DNA of 64,000 nt from JAMHWD01 sp035911135 (GCA_035911135.1 JAMHWD010000011.1:1-64000), one strand, 5' to 3'; positions 27,397-35,980 are shown, numbered from the stretch's first letter. The notes: a model not told the origin generated them from the sequence alone. A program made the numbers and translations.

Positions 27397-28303
27397 CACG
27401 GTAAGACTGGCGATACTCTATGCGCTTTTGAATGCCTGCATGCTCAGCGCCATGGGATTATTCGCCAAATTACTCGGCGAATATTTTGCCCCGCCCGAAG
27501 TCACGTTTTTCCGCAATGTCGCTTCGCTGATTTTTTTGCTGGTTTTTATGTGGTTTGCGGGCGGGTTCTCGCACTTAAAAACCTCACGCCCCGTCGCACA
27601 TCTGGTGCGATCCCTGATCGGCACGGCGGGTATTGTGGTTGGCATGTGGTCATACGCGATTTCGCCGATGATGCTGGCCACGGTTTTATATTTCACATCA
27701 CCCATGTTTGTCGTGCTGATGTCTTACCCGGTACTGGGCGAGAAAGTCGGCCCTTGGCGCATTGGCGGTGTGGTGGCCGGCTTTATCGGCGTTTTGATTA
27801 TCGCCTCGCCCGCGCTTTTCGGCGGCGATAGCGGCATAACAATGCAGGGCGTAATTGTGGGCATATCTTACGCATTTCTGGCGGCCTGCGTGGATATATC
27901 GCTGCGCTGGGTGGGGCGGACGGAAAACCCCATGACAACCACATTCTTTTTCATGAGTTTTGGTATCATCGCCACATCGTTCTGGTGGCCGTTTTCACCG
28001 CGCAGCCCGCTTGACCTTGATACTGGCATTATCCTGATTATCATCGGCCTGGGGCTTAGCGGCATTATTTCCCAGCTCTCCAAAACCGCGAGCCTTGCGC
28101 TCGGTGATGCTGCGATGCTGGCCCCCATTACCTTTACAATGATTATCTGGGCCGGGGCATTTGACTATATGATCTGGGGTGAAATTCCCGGACCTGAATT
28201 AATGATCGGCTCTGCCATTATCATCGGCAGCAATCTTCTGATTTTCTGGCGTGAACACGTAAAAAGGACACAAAATGCCACTGCCATTTCCGGACAAACT
28301 TAA
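27386..28303 (+). CDS. EamA/DMT family transporter (2 of 3)
   Basis: 305 aa. It has the same architecture and motifs as its neighbours: MGLFAKLLGEYFAPPEVTFFRN, SLIGTAGIVVGMWSYAISPM, VLSYP-like VVLMSYPVLGEKVGPWRIGG and ITFTMIIWAGAFDYMIWGE. Both ends overlap adjacent members (11 bp and 29 bp), indicating coupled translation. If the set works together, homo- or hetero-oligomers or redundant exporters are possible; nothing in the sequence decides. Confidence 0.9.
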   Translation: MARDTVRLAILYALLNACMLSAMGLFAKLLGEYFAPPEVTFFRNVASLIFLLVFMWFAGGFSHLKTSRPVAHLVRSLIGTAGIVVGMWSYAISPMMLATVLYFTSPMFVVLMSYPVLGEKVGPWRIGGVVAGFIGVLIIASPALFGGDSGITMQGVIVGISYAFLAACVDISLRWVGRTENPMTTTFFFMSFGIIATSFWWPFSPRSPLDLDTGIILIIIGLGLSGIISQLSKTASLALGDAAMLAPITFTMIIWAGAFDYMIWGEIPGPELMIGSAIIIGSNLLIFWREHVKRTQNATAISGQT

Positions 28304-29198
28304 ACGCAGCCCTATTGTTCTTGGTGCGCTGCTGGCATTGGGGCAATCGATATTTTTCTCTGGCCTTGCGCTGATGGTGCGTCTGGGCAGCGAGCATCAT
28401 CATACCCTTGATCTCATGTTCTATCGCAATTCTATCAGCTTGATCGTAATGTTCCTGATCCTGATGGCCATGGGAAAAATCCATGAAATCCCCAAGGCCA
28501 ATATCAAGCGCCAGACAATCCGGGCTGTGATCGGAACAATCGGCATGGTTCTGACCTTTGCGACATTTGCGATGCTTCCCTTATCCGAAGCACAAAGCCT
28601 TTTATTTGCGGCCCCAATCTTCGTTGTCGTGCTTTCATATCCCCTGCTCAAGGAAAAAGTGGGGCCATGGCGCATGGGCGCGGCCTTGAGCGGATTTATT
28701 GGCATTTTGCTGATCGTCCAGCCCGGCACAATCAGCTCCTTTGAAGGTGGGATGGTCGGTCTGGTCGCCGCGATGGCTCATGCAGCCGTGATGCTGCTGC
28801 TGCGGATGCTGGGAAAATCACAGGATCCGATGATTACGGTATTTTATTTTGCGCTGATCAGCACCGTTTTGATGCTGCCGCTTTTCCCGTTCTATTTCAC
28901 CATGCCCACCCCGGAAACAGCCGTTTACCTCCTGATGATCGGCTTGTTTGCCGTTGGCACGCAAATCTGCCTGACGGAGGCCTATTATTATGCCCCGGCC
29001 TCCATCATTGCGCCGATCACATATTTGAATCTGATCTGGTCAGTGGTTTTGGATTATATGATCTGGAATCATTTCCCCGCCAGCATGACGCTGTTGGGGG
29101 CTGCGATTGTTATCGGCAGCAATTTTGTGATTGTCCTGCGCGAAGCCAAGAAAAGGCCCCAAGCCTGCCCGTCACAGCAAGAACCACTCAACAGATAA
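28275..29198 (+). CDS. EamA/DMT family transporter (3 of 3)
   Basis: 307 aa. SGLALMVRLGSEHHHTLDLM, FYRNSISLIVMF, VIGTIGMVLTFATFAMLPLS, VVLSYPLLKEKVGPWRMGAA and ITYLNLIWSVVLDYMIWNHF align with the two preceding genes. Its start lies inside the previous gene with AAGGA 7 nt upstream. It is the end of the tandem array. Confidence 0.9.
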   Translation: MPLPFPDKLKRSPIVLGALLALGQSIFFSGLALMVRLGSEHHHTLDLMFYRNSISLIVMFLILMAMGKIHEIPKANIKRQTIRAVIGTIGMVLTFATFAMLPLSEAQSLLFAAPIFVVVLSYPLLKEKVGPWRMGAALSGFIGILLIVQPGTISSFEGGMVGLVAAMAHAAVMLLLRMLGKSQDPMITVFYFALISTVLMLPLFPFYFTMPTPETAVYLLMIGLFAVGTQICLTEAYYYAPASIIAPITYLNLIWSVVLDYMIWNHFPASMTLLGAAIVIGSNFVIVLREAKKRPQACPSQQEPLNR

Positions 29199-29210
29199 AC
29201 TGAAGAAAAA

Positions 29211-29708
29211 TTACTGAAGCTGCAAACCGGCTTTGGTGTACATGCCCACCGGCCTGCCCGGCCAGATCAGGAAACCGGAATCTTCGTGAAAGATATAAAA
29301 CATCTTCGCCGGGGAGGTATCCGTCACATGAAATACATAGTCCATGAACTCGGCCACGCGGCGTTTTTCCTGACCCGAAAGACGCAAATAAGCATCGCCT
29401 ACTTCCAGAACGGGAACACCATCTTCGCTCGTCTGGTCGGTCACGATCCCGGCCTTATAAAAACCTTTAATGACTTCCTCGGCACTGCCCTTGGCGCGGA
29501 TCCAGTTTTCCGGATGCCAGTCCTGACCGTAAAGCCCGTTTTTCCATTGGATATTATGCGGCTGGGTCGGATGATCGATATGAGGCTTAAAATCCTGATT
29601 ATCCCAGTGACCCGGCCACCATCCCCAGACCCATGGCTTGGGTTCGGCCTTGGCAGGCGTTGCGGCAATAACAAGGGCAAAAATCGCAAATAAGGGCAAG
29701 AATTTCAT
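29211..29708 (-). CDS. Exported Trp-rich hypothetical protein
   Basis: 165 aa with a Sec signal peptide (FLPLFAIFALVIAATPAKA, cleavage before EPK). The mature N-terminus is very rich in Trp and His (PWVWGWWPGHWDNQDFKPHI, then HPENWIRAKG). The second half holds EEVIKGFYKAGIV and RRVAEFMDYVFHVTDTSP, then an aromatic stretch MFYIFHEDSGFLIWPGRP. I do not recognise a named family. It is probably periplasmic. It converges with the transporter array at 12 bp. Confidence 0.7.
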   Translation of the reverse strand: MKFLPLFAIFALVIAATPAKAEPKPWVWGWWPGHWDNQDFKPHIDHPTQPHNIQWKNGLYGQDWHPENWIRAKGSAEEVIKGFYKAGIVTDQTSEDGVPVLEVGDAYLRLSGQEKRRVAEFMDYVFHVTDTSPAKMFYIFHEDSGFLIWPGRPVGMYTKAGLQLQ

Positions 29709-29796
29709 GGCTTTATCTTTGGCTTATTGTTGAATTAAGAGGTGAAAAGCGCATTTTTCAATGCGTTATTAATATTTCTCATGATATCCTAAAAAT

Positions 29797-30048
29797 ATGA
29801 TTAACGCCATTGGAATAGCTTTAGGCGGCCTCTCCAGCGCCGTACAGAAGGTCACAAGCGCTGCCAATAACATCGCCAGCATCGGCGATGGATCCAGCAC
29901 AACGCCTGCCGGCGACACGGTTGAGCTCTCCGAAGAAGCCGTAAACCTGATGCTCGCCGAGACTGAATTCAAGGCCAATATAGGCGTTATCAAAACGGCG
30001 GAAGAAATGTCGGACGAGCTGCTCCGCATTTTTGATGACGAGGCCTGA
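29797..30048 (+). CDS. Mini flagellar rod/hook-like protein
   Basis: 83 aa. The N-terminus has GLSSAVQKVTSAANNIASI, like the conserved N-terminal helix of rod/hook proteins (FlgB, FlgC, FlgE) with the ANNIAN-like motif. The C-terminus has ETEFKANIGVIKTAEEMSDE, like their C-terminal helix (Y-x-ANlkvi-x-t-x-d-e-M). The central domain is missing, so it keeps only the two coiled-coil termini. No flagellar genes are nearby and no SD is evident. It could be an independent small family; function unknown. Confidence 0.6.
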   Translation: MINAIGIALGGLSSAVQKVTSAANNIASIGDGSSTTPAGDTVELSEEAVNLMLAETEFKANIGVIKTAEEMSDELLRIFDDEA

Positions 30049-30108
30049 TCTCTCCCCCTCTTTTCAATCCCCTTGTGAAGCTTTCTGAATTGCCTGATAC
30101 TTGGGGGC

Positions 30109-30954
30109 ATGAAGTTTGTTTATTTCGGTTATGATTTCATGCTGGAGGCCGTTCAGGCCCTGCGCGACGATGGCCATGAGCTGGCCGGGATATTCTCTTT
30201 CCCCTGCGACAATATATTCAATTTCAACAGCGCCGCGCATCAAATGGCTGACGGCCTGCAAATTCCATTTTCGCAAAACAGACCTCTGCCGCTGGATATT
30301 CAGGCCTTTATCAATAATGGCGTGACCTGTTTTCTTTGCGCTGGATATCCTTATAAAATCCCGCCCATTGACGAGAAACACGCCTATGGGCTGAATGTCC
30401 ATCCCAGCCTTTTGCCCAAAGGGCGCGGCATCATGCCAACGCCCACCATCATCATGCACAGGCCAGAGGCCGCAGGGCTGAGTGTGCATAAACTCGCCGC
30501 CGGATTTGATCAGGGCGACATCATTTTCCAGCGCGCCGTCCCCTTAACTGCCGATGATGATGTTGAAACATATTCCGCCCGCATTGCCATGATGGCTCCG
30601 GATATCTTGAAAGGGATCTTTAAAAACCTGCCCGATCTATGGGGCAAGGCACAAAAACAGGATGAGACAAAAGCCGAGATATTTCCCATGCCCACCGATG
30701 CCATGCGGATGCTGGACTGGGGCCAGGATATCGCCGGCATCCGCAAAACAGGCAAGGCATTTGGACGGTTCGGATGTCTGGCGCGATTTGATGGACGTTT
30801 ATGGGCGGTTTATAATTTTAATGTCTGGCCGGAGAAGCACAACTTTAAACCCGGTGAAATTGCCTGCGTCATGAGCCGCGAAGTTATCATCGCGGCACGC
30901 GATGGCTTTGTCTGCCTGAAGGAATATCAGGAACTGAATCTTCCCAATTCCTGA
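30109..30954 (+). CDS. Formyltransferase family protein
   Basis: 281 aa. GLNVHPSLLPKGRGIMPTPT corresponds to the N-x-H-P-S-L-L-P-x-x-R-G motif of GART/methionyl-tRNA formyltransferases, with FDQGDIIFQRAVPL as the later D-x-G-D-I block and a C-terminal domain resembling Fmt_C. The Asn and His expected for catalysis are present. The usual xxP-xxWAI after the motif is not. Likely a sugar-nucleotide or other N-formyltransferase rather than Fmt; the substrate is not readable. A typical neighbour for assigning it is absent. Confidence 0.75.
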   Translation: MKFVYFGYDFMLEAVQALRDDGHELAGIFSFPCDNIFNFNSAAHQMADGLQIPFSQNRPLPLDIQAFINNGVTCFLCAGYPYKIPPIDEKHAYGLNVHPSLLPKGRGIMPTPTIIMHRPEAAGLSVHKLAAGFDQGDIIFQRAVPLTADDDVETYSARIAMMAPDILKGIFKNLPDLWGKAQKQDETKAEIFPMPTDAMRMLDWGQDIAGIRKTGKAFGRFGCLARFDGRLWAVYNFNVWPEKHNFKPGEIACVMSREVIIAARDGFVCLKEYQELNLPNS

Positions 30955-30966
30955 TATGCCGGGCAG

Positions 30967-33900
30967 TTAATGTCTTTCCAGATATAGCCGGTCATAATGG
31001 CTGGCATCATGAATAGCCGAACGCACGCCAGCCAAAAGTTTTCCGCTCGCCTTTGCGGAGCGCGATAGACCAATGCCACTGACATCCTCAAAACCCTGCA
31101 CCAGAACCTTGGCGGGTTTCAAAAGCCCAAATTGCAAAGGCTTGTAGATTGCATTTTTGATTGCGCTGGAAGCCGTAATAAAAGCAAACCCCAGCGAGAC
31201 ATGAACGACCATGTGATCCTCGCCGAAATTATAAATGGCAAACAGACCCGTTGCCGTGGATGCACCGGCAGCATGTCCGGTCGCTGAAGAGATACCTTGT
31301 GATATATCATGCGCCTGATCGCCCAGCTGCGTTGCGAGCGCCTGCCCCAGTTCCGGGCTGGCATCCGCGCCGATGGCCGCGGCGGCGACCATGGCCGATG
31401 CGCCTATCATATTACCCTTGGCGACGGGGCTGATGCGGCTGAAGGATTTTTGCACCCCGGCCAGCGCGCCTGTGGCCAGATACCAGCTCTCGCGAAGTGC
31501 TGGCTTGAGAACGCCATGCTTGACCGCCGCCACAAGACGGAACGGAACCGCCAGCGCCGTGCGTAACGGACGCGCCGTAAAATTTTCGCGGCTTAAGGAT
31601 TTCACGGTATTGGCCGCCAGATCGCCAACGGCGCGATAATCGGCCTTGTGCGACTCGCGCCGCCCGAAATATTGCTGCAGGCGTGCGCCCTCAATACCCA
31701 GACGATAGGATTCCTGTTTAGTCGGAAGGCGGTCATTGATGATTTCAAAAATATTGTCTGCGCCCATATGCCGGCGCTGCGCCGCCATCACAACATCCAG
31801 TTTTGCCCGGCCCGTCTCATTGTTCACAGGCGTGCCTTCATCCAGCCTGACTTGAATATAATCCAGAGCTTCCAGCACATGATTGCGGTAGAAAAAATCT
31901 CCACCTTTTTCATCATCCGCATCAATTCCCAAAGATCCGGATTGCGTCTCCAATACAAAGCGCAATTCATCCAGCGCCACATTCAATTTGTTAGCAAAGG
32001 TCTGTTCCGCATAGGCATCCTGGATATGCAAAGGCTCTTGCGGCGGCACGTAAGAAAGCGTGCCGGAGAGATGTTCAGCACGTGTGGCAGAAACCGCATC
32101 CGTTGTTAAATTCAGCGCCCATTGCGGTGCATGGGATGGCGCGGCTTTCGGCACCATACGCACCAAAGATTCAACGCCATGCAGCGCGCCGCCGGCAACG
32201 CCGCCCAGCACAAGACCCGATACCGCGCCGCTTAAACCTTGCTGAGTATAGCCATAGGCTCCGGCCATCAAGGCAGAGGCCGCAATCATCGGCTTTTCAC
32301 GCAGTAGCGTATATCCCGCATCGGCCAGCGGCGTAATCAGCATGGAGGTACGCTTCATGGATTCAACCATGCCCAGTTTCCATCCCATGGCAGCGGCAAT
32401 TCCAAACCACGGCGCATGCGCCAAATTCTGATAACCATTGGCCACGAAATAGGCGTCGCCGAAATTCTTGAGCGATGCATTGAAACTATCAACAAAGGCA
32501 AAGGCAGGCGCCTCCGCGCCGCGCATCTGCGTAATGAGATCCGTACCATTTTCCGGCGCAGCCAAGATCATGCTCAACGGAGCCTTCATCAGCGCATACG
32601 CATCGCCAAGCTGAATGGCGGCTTGATTGGAGACAAGGCAATGCTCGCCAAATGGCAGCCATTTGGGAACGTGATAATGACACATCTTGATGATGGCCTG
32701 CTCGACATTCTCGTTTTCCACCATCATCATATCGAGATTGAAATAGCCGGGCGCGCTGGATGCATCCCCCAGCAAGGACTGCATCTCTGGCGATACGGGT
32801 TGCGCGGCGGTGCTTTGCATCATCGAATAAAGACCAACGACAGATACTGCCGTGAGCAACGGATTTTTCTGTATGAACTCGACAACCTCGCCGCCGAAAT
32901 CATCGACAAATTCCTTGAACGAACGCGTGAAATTGATCCCCTCCGTCCCGATATGACGGCCGACATAATGCGCGGCGTTGAACATGTCGTGATCCAGATG
33001 ATCAGCGGCAATCGCAACAGGCGACAGGCTGGCATTTTCAAATGCCAGATCCAGCATATTCAATGAATTCAGCACATCGGCATTTTTGCCACTCAGACCC
33101 TTTTTCAAATGCCCCAGCATATGGCGGCTGGTGGCGATGACATCACGAAATTCAGCCGTCACGGCTTCCAGTTCAATATAATCGGGCTGATGTCCGTCTT
33201 TTGTGATCTCGGCGATGGCCGCGCCCATCTGATCCAGACGATCGGTGATCTCGGCAATGGCCTTGATATTCTTACCCCCCGTCACATTGTATTTGCGCCA
33301 TATTTTTTGAAAATCCGGATGCTCCAGCATATTGCGGATGCTCTTTGCTGCTCCGTCCAATGCCGCCATGCGTTCAGGCGTCTGCGACGCCTGCATAACT
33401 TTAGTGCCCGCCAAACGATCCAGCGCGGGCGAGGTTAAAAATGCCTGCTCATGCGCGCGGATTGATGCCATGGTCTCTACAAATTTTTCCTCTGATTCCA
33501 CTGCGGCAATCAGGTCCGGCTCTTCATACAGGGCGTTATAAACCTCGCCGCAGAAATTGGCTAATTCATCAGCATTCAGCAAAACAAAGTCAGGAGCATC
33601 CGCGCCTTCCGGCATGTCCAGCGCGCCGGCAATAATATCATTCAGTTTTGCACGCGCCGGGGTGTCATATTCATGACGGTGCAAGCCAAGCTGGTATTTT
33701 CCACTCGCCTGATCAAAAGAAAAACTGGGCAACAGGCCTTCCCTGATTTCGGTATCATGCCGCCATGCGGCTTCCACCTCCATATCACGGGAGACTTCCT
33801 CGCATTCATCATCATGCTCGTCATGATAAGTATCAAAATTATCATGCTTGAGCTTTTCAACCTTGAGCGATCCGGTCCCCATATAACGGATCACGGCATG

Positions 33901-34302
33901 AAGATCGCGGCGGATATTATCTGCTTCCTTGCGGCGCGCATCGCCCAGAATCTCGGCCTGCGTGATAATCACTTCTGTATTGCCAAGCCCCAGATTTTCA
34001 GCAAAATCTCGAAACTCGGCGCTCCCCTGCTCGGACAGGCCCAAGGCGTCATGGGCGATATCCTTGGCAATGCCGGCGATGGGTTGATGCAGGAAATCCA
34101 GCGTAGCGGAGAGTTCCTGAAGCGTTAAAGATTCTTTTGCGGATTGAGTACCGGGCAATGCGCCAGCGGGAAGATTTTCAAGAACATAGCAATCTTCACC
34201 GAAAGAGACTTTTTTTACACCGATGTCCAGCCGGTCTGCCGCGGCCACCTGATGTGGCTTTAAGCCCCAATTGCCCACAAATCCCAAACGGTGTTCGCTC
34301 AT
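30967..34302 (-). CDS. Giant hypothetical protein (1111 aa) with scattered hydrophobic segments
   Basis: The longest unrecognised gene here. It has no signal peptide. The first 450 residues are soluble, largely helical and acidic. Hydrophobic segments occur near residues 475-490 (LLTAVSVVGLYSMMQS), 670-715 (Ala/Gly-rich, GLSGAVSGLVLGGVAGGAL), 962-985 (MIGASAMVAAAAIGADAS) and 1015-1055 (VHVSLGFAFITASSAI). Histidine-rich Asp/Glu patches occur near residues 150-170 (NFDTYHDEHDDECEEVS). No domain is recognised. It shares a style (acidic, helical, alanine-rich) with the 743-aa protein but no clear repeat. The start lacks a good SD. Function unknown. Confidence 0.65.
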   Translation of the reverse strand: MSEHRLGFVGNWGLKPHQVAAADRLDIGVKKVSFGEDCYVLENLPAGALPGTQSAKESLTLQELSATLDFLHQPIAGIAKDIAHDALGLSEQGSAEFRDFAENLGLGNTEVIITQAEILGDARRKEADNIRRDLHAVIRYMGTGSLKVEKLKHDNFDTYHDEHDDECEEVSRDMEVEAAWRHDTEIREGLLPSFSFDQASGKYQLGLHRHEYDTPARAKLNDIIAGALDMPEGADAPDFVLLNADELANFCGEVYNALYEEPDLIAAVESEEKFVETMASIRAHEQAFLTSPALDRLAGTKVMQASQTPERMAALDGAAKSIRNMLEHPDFQKIWRKYNVTGGKNIKAIAEITDRLDQMGAAIAEITKDGHQPDYIELEAVTAEFRDVIATSRHMLGHLKKGLSGKNADVLNSLNMLDLAFENASLSPVAIAADHLDHDMFNAAHYVGRHIGTEGINFTRSFKEFVDDFGGEVVEFIQKNPLLTAVSVVGLYSMMQSTAAQPVSPEMQSLLGDASSAPGYFNLDMMMVENENVEQAIIKMCHYHVPKWLPFGEHCLVSNQAAIQLGDAYALMKAPLSMILAAPENGTDLITQMRGAEAPAFAFVDSFNASLKNFGDAYFVANGYQNLAHAPWFGIAAAMGWKLGMVESMKRTSMLITPLADAGYTLLREKPMIAASALMAGAYGYTQQGLSGAVSGLVLGGVAGGALHGVESLVRMVPKAAPSHAPQWALNLTTDAVSATRAEHLSGTLSYVPPQEPLHIQDAYAEQTFANKLNVALDELRFVLETQSGSLGIDADDEKGGDFFYRNHVLEALDYIQVRLDEGTPVNNETGRAKLDVVMAAQRRHMGADNIFEIINDRLPTKQESYRLGIEGARLQQYFGRRESHKADYRAVGDLAANTVKSLSRENFTARPLRTALAVPFRLVAAVKHGVLKPALRESWYLATGALAGVQKSFSRISPVAKGNMIGASAMVAAAAIGADASPELGQALATQLGDQAHDISQGISSATGHAAGASTATGLFAIYNFGEDHMVVHVSLGFAFITASSAIKNAIYKPLQFGLLKPAKVLVQGFEDVSGIGLSRSAKASGKLLAGVRSAIHDASHYDRLYLERH

Positions 34303-34325
34303 GTCAGTTACTTTTTTAATAACGC

Positions 34326-34847
34326 TTAGTTTGGCGTTGAATCCAGATAGTCATTCTTGCACGTCTCATAGACCATGCGGATATCCGCGTTTGTTCTGTG
34401 ATGGGCCGTACCGATATGGCCGATATACTGGCGTATCAAATTCTGGTCGATAATCTCGTAGGCGCTGCCGATATTGCGGTCAAAGCTCGAACCTTCGGCG
34501 ATATCAAAAAATGCGCCGATGCTGCCCACCGTCACCCCATAATCATTCACGGCGCGGTTAAAGGGCAGGACCTGACAATCAATGCCGCGCCCGCGAATGC
34601 CGTTCTGGTTATAGGTGAAATCGCCATTGGCCATGCTGGTATAGCGCATGACAAAGTCAAAATCACCGCGCACGCCTGTGCCCGGCGCGTTCAGGCGTAC
34701 CGCAATGCTGGGCGCGCCATTATTTTCCACGATCAGCGTATTCCCCGGCACAACGGCGGGCGGCGTTTGCGCGGCAGCAGGCAGGGCCTGTAACGTAAAT
34801 GCGGATGCCAATGCGCCTGCGGCGGCCAATGTTTTGCTTGCGTTCAT
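34326..34847 (-). CDS. Exported hypothetical protein downstream of Fur-like boxes
   Basis: 173 aa. A signal peptide (LAAAGALASAFTLQALPAAA, cleavage before QTP) is followed by a small domain with VENNGAPSIAVRLNAPGTGV, two Cys (GIDCQVLPF and VYETCKNDYL) that could form a disulfide, and RQYIGHIGTAHHRTNAD. I do not recognise it. It is transcribed away from a pair of Fur-box-like sites, so iron-responsive expression is a reasonable inference. It lies 24 bp upstream of the giant gene and may share its transcript. Confidence 0.65.
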   Translation of the reverse strand: MNASKTLAAAGALASAFTLQALPAAAQTPPAVVPGNTLIVENNGAPSIAVRLNAPGTGVRGDFDFVMRYTSMANGDFTYNQNGIRGRGIDCQVLPFNRAVNDYGVTVGSIGAFFDIAEGSSFDRNIGSAYEIIDQNLIRQYIGHIGTAHHRTNADIRMVYETCKNDYLDSTPN

Positions 34848-34882
34848 TATAGTACAAACCTTCTTGAATTAACGTAACCGAA

Positions 34883-34899
34883 AATAAGAACCATTCTCA
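34883..34899. promoter_or_regulatory. Fur-box-like site 1
   Basis: AATAAGAACCATTCTCA differs at two positions from the common variant AATGAGAATCATTCTCA of the Fur operator. It sits in the 121-bp gap between two divergent genes, 11 bp from site 2. Confidence 0.5.
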
Positions 34900-34909
34900 A
34901 AATTCTAGT

Positions 34910-34929
34910 TGAAAATGATTATCATTCAT
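34910..34929. promoter_or_regulatory. Fur-box-like site 2
   Basis: TGAAAATGATTATCATTCAT is a near-palindrome. Aligned to the 19-bp consensus GATAATGATAATCATTATC, it agrees at 14 positions (34911-34929). It lies 40 bp upstream of the plus-strand 112-aa gene. Confidence 0.6.
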
Positions 34930-34968
34930 GTTTTAGTTTGGCAAGAACAATAAACAAGGATTCATCAT

Positions 34969-35307
34969 ATGGCTGACAAAGCTGCCAAAGGCCCGTTTTC
35001 ATTAAGCAGCACATTCATGACGGTTGCCCTGTCCGTGGTCACAGCCGCCGCGACGGGATATCTTATTGATCCCTTCTCCGCGGCCTTTACCCATTTTACC
35101 GCCGGCGGCAATCTGATGATGAGCACAGCCGCCAGCATCATGGAGCCTGTCAATTCACTGGTGAGTGATTTTGCCGTGACGGTTGTCTCGCCCATCGCAG
35201 AAAGCCTTGGCGTTTCCACGGCCACAATCGGAACAACGGCGGCGGGCAGTGCCGTTATTGACAATAGCGCAGCCTACACAATCGACGGTATCTTAAGCGG
35301 CCTTTAA
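34969..35307 (+). CDS. Small hydrophobic protein downstream of Fur-like boxes
   Basis: 112 aa, rich in Ala, Ser, Thr and Val. Hydrophobic stretches cover about residues 13-35 (STFMTVALSVVTAAATGYLI), 45-60 and 65-100. They are interrupted by small and polar residues rather than forming classical membrane helices. A good SD (AAGGATTCATCAT then ATG) is present. The family is not recognised. Its position under the Fur-like boxes suggests iron-linked regulation, shared with the divergent exported protein. Confidence 0.6.
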   Translation: MADKAAKGPFSLSSTFMTVALSVVTAAATGYLIDPFSAAFTHFTAGGNLMMSTAASIMEPVNSLVSDFAVTVVSPIAESLGVSTATIGTTAAGSAVIDNSAAYTIDGILSGL

Positions 35308-35319
35308 ATGATGGGGCGC

Positions 35320-35553
35320 TTACGCGCCTTCAAAGCTTACGGTCACGCCGCGCTTTTTGAAATAGCTCTGCATCATCTTGCGGCCCTGACGATTGGCCTG
35401 CGCGAGGCGGTCCGTTTTGAACACGGCCTCTTTCTGCCCTGAAGCGGCGAGCACAGCCTTCAAATTGGCAATGTGCAGGTCGATATCCTCATTATTATTC
35501 TCAAGGGATTGATAGATGGCCTCTTGTGCCTGTTCCAGCGATAATGCGCCCAT
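35320..35553 (-). CDS. Small helical hypothetical protein
   Basis: 77 aa from ATG 35553 (MGALSLEQAQEAIYQSLENN). The frame is open 41 codons further upstream, but that part looks non-coding. It is all-alpha and amphipathic: HIANLKAVLAASG, TDRLAQANRQGRKMMQ, then YFKKRGVTVSFEGA. No signal peptide or Cys. Not recognised. It converges with the 112-aa gene and diverges from the Cys/His-rich mini-protein. Confidence 0.55.
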   Translation of the reverse strand: MGALSLEQAQEAIYQSLENNNEDIDLHIANLKAVLAASGQKEAVFKTDRLAQANRQGRKMMQSYFKKRGVTVSFEGA

Positions 35554-35690
35554 GGGCTTTAAACTCCGCAAATGATTCCTATATGATTGATAAGGATTAG
35601 CGGTTTTGCCAGCAAAACACAATTCCCTTGCGCTTAAGCGCGTAATTTGGAATGTTGGCCATAGAATTTTATACAAGCAGGAAGACAGAT

Positions 35691-35861
35691 ATGAGCGATT
35701 TCAACAACATCAAGAAAAGACTGGGCCTCTCGACAACATTGCCGCTGGGCGCTGCCGGGACGTCATCTTATATGACAGGGTCGCTGCTGCATGGCGGTCA
35801 CACGCATGGTGCAGGCTGTGGCTGCGGCCCGGCCGATGATGCGGATGACGAGCAGGAATAA
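35691..35861 (+). CDS. Cys/His-rich mini-protein, 56 aa
   Basis: Starts at ATG 35691 with AGGAAG 8 nt upstream. The N-terminal half (SDFNNIKKRLGLSTTLPLGA) looks like a leader, followed by GTSSYMTGSLLHGG, a compact HTHGAGCGCGP motif (2 His, 2 Cys) and an acidic tail ADDADDEQE. It could be a metal-binding peptide or a peptide-derived natural product precursor. No maturation enzyme is adjacent, so both are speculation. Confidence 0.5.
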   Translation: MSDFNNIKKRLGLSTTLPLGAAGTSSYMTGSLLHGGHTHGAGCGCGPADDADDEQE

Positions 35862-35900
35862 TCTCTCCGGCCCTTCCCAGAACCTTTTAGGGCAAAGAAT

Positions 35901-35980
35901 TTTTAAGTCTGTGTCAGGCGCGAGGAACGGCGTGTACCAAATGTACACAAGAGACGAAGCAACGCCATACAGGCTTAAAA
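35901..35980. repeat. 80-bp imperfect palindrome with internal hairpin
   Basis: Outer arms TTTTAAGtCTGT (35901-35912) and ACAGgCTTAAAA (35969-35980) pair around GGCG (35917-35920)/CGCC (35963-35966). In the centre GTGTAC (35932-35937) and GTACAC (35943-35948) form a perfect stem with a 5-nt loop. It lies between convergent genes. It may be a bidirectional terminator, although no T-run follows, or a dispersed palindromic repeat. Confidence 0.55.
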
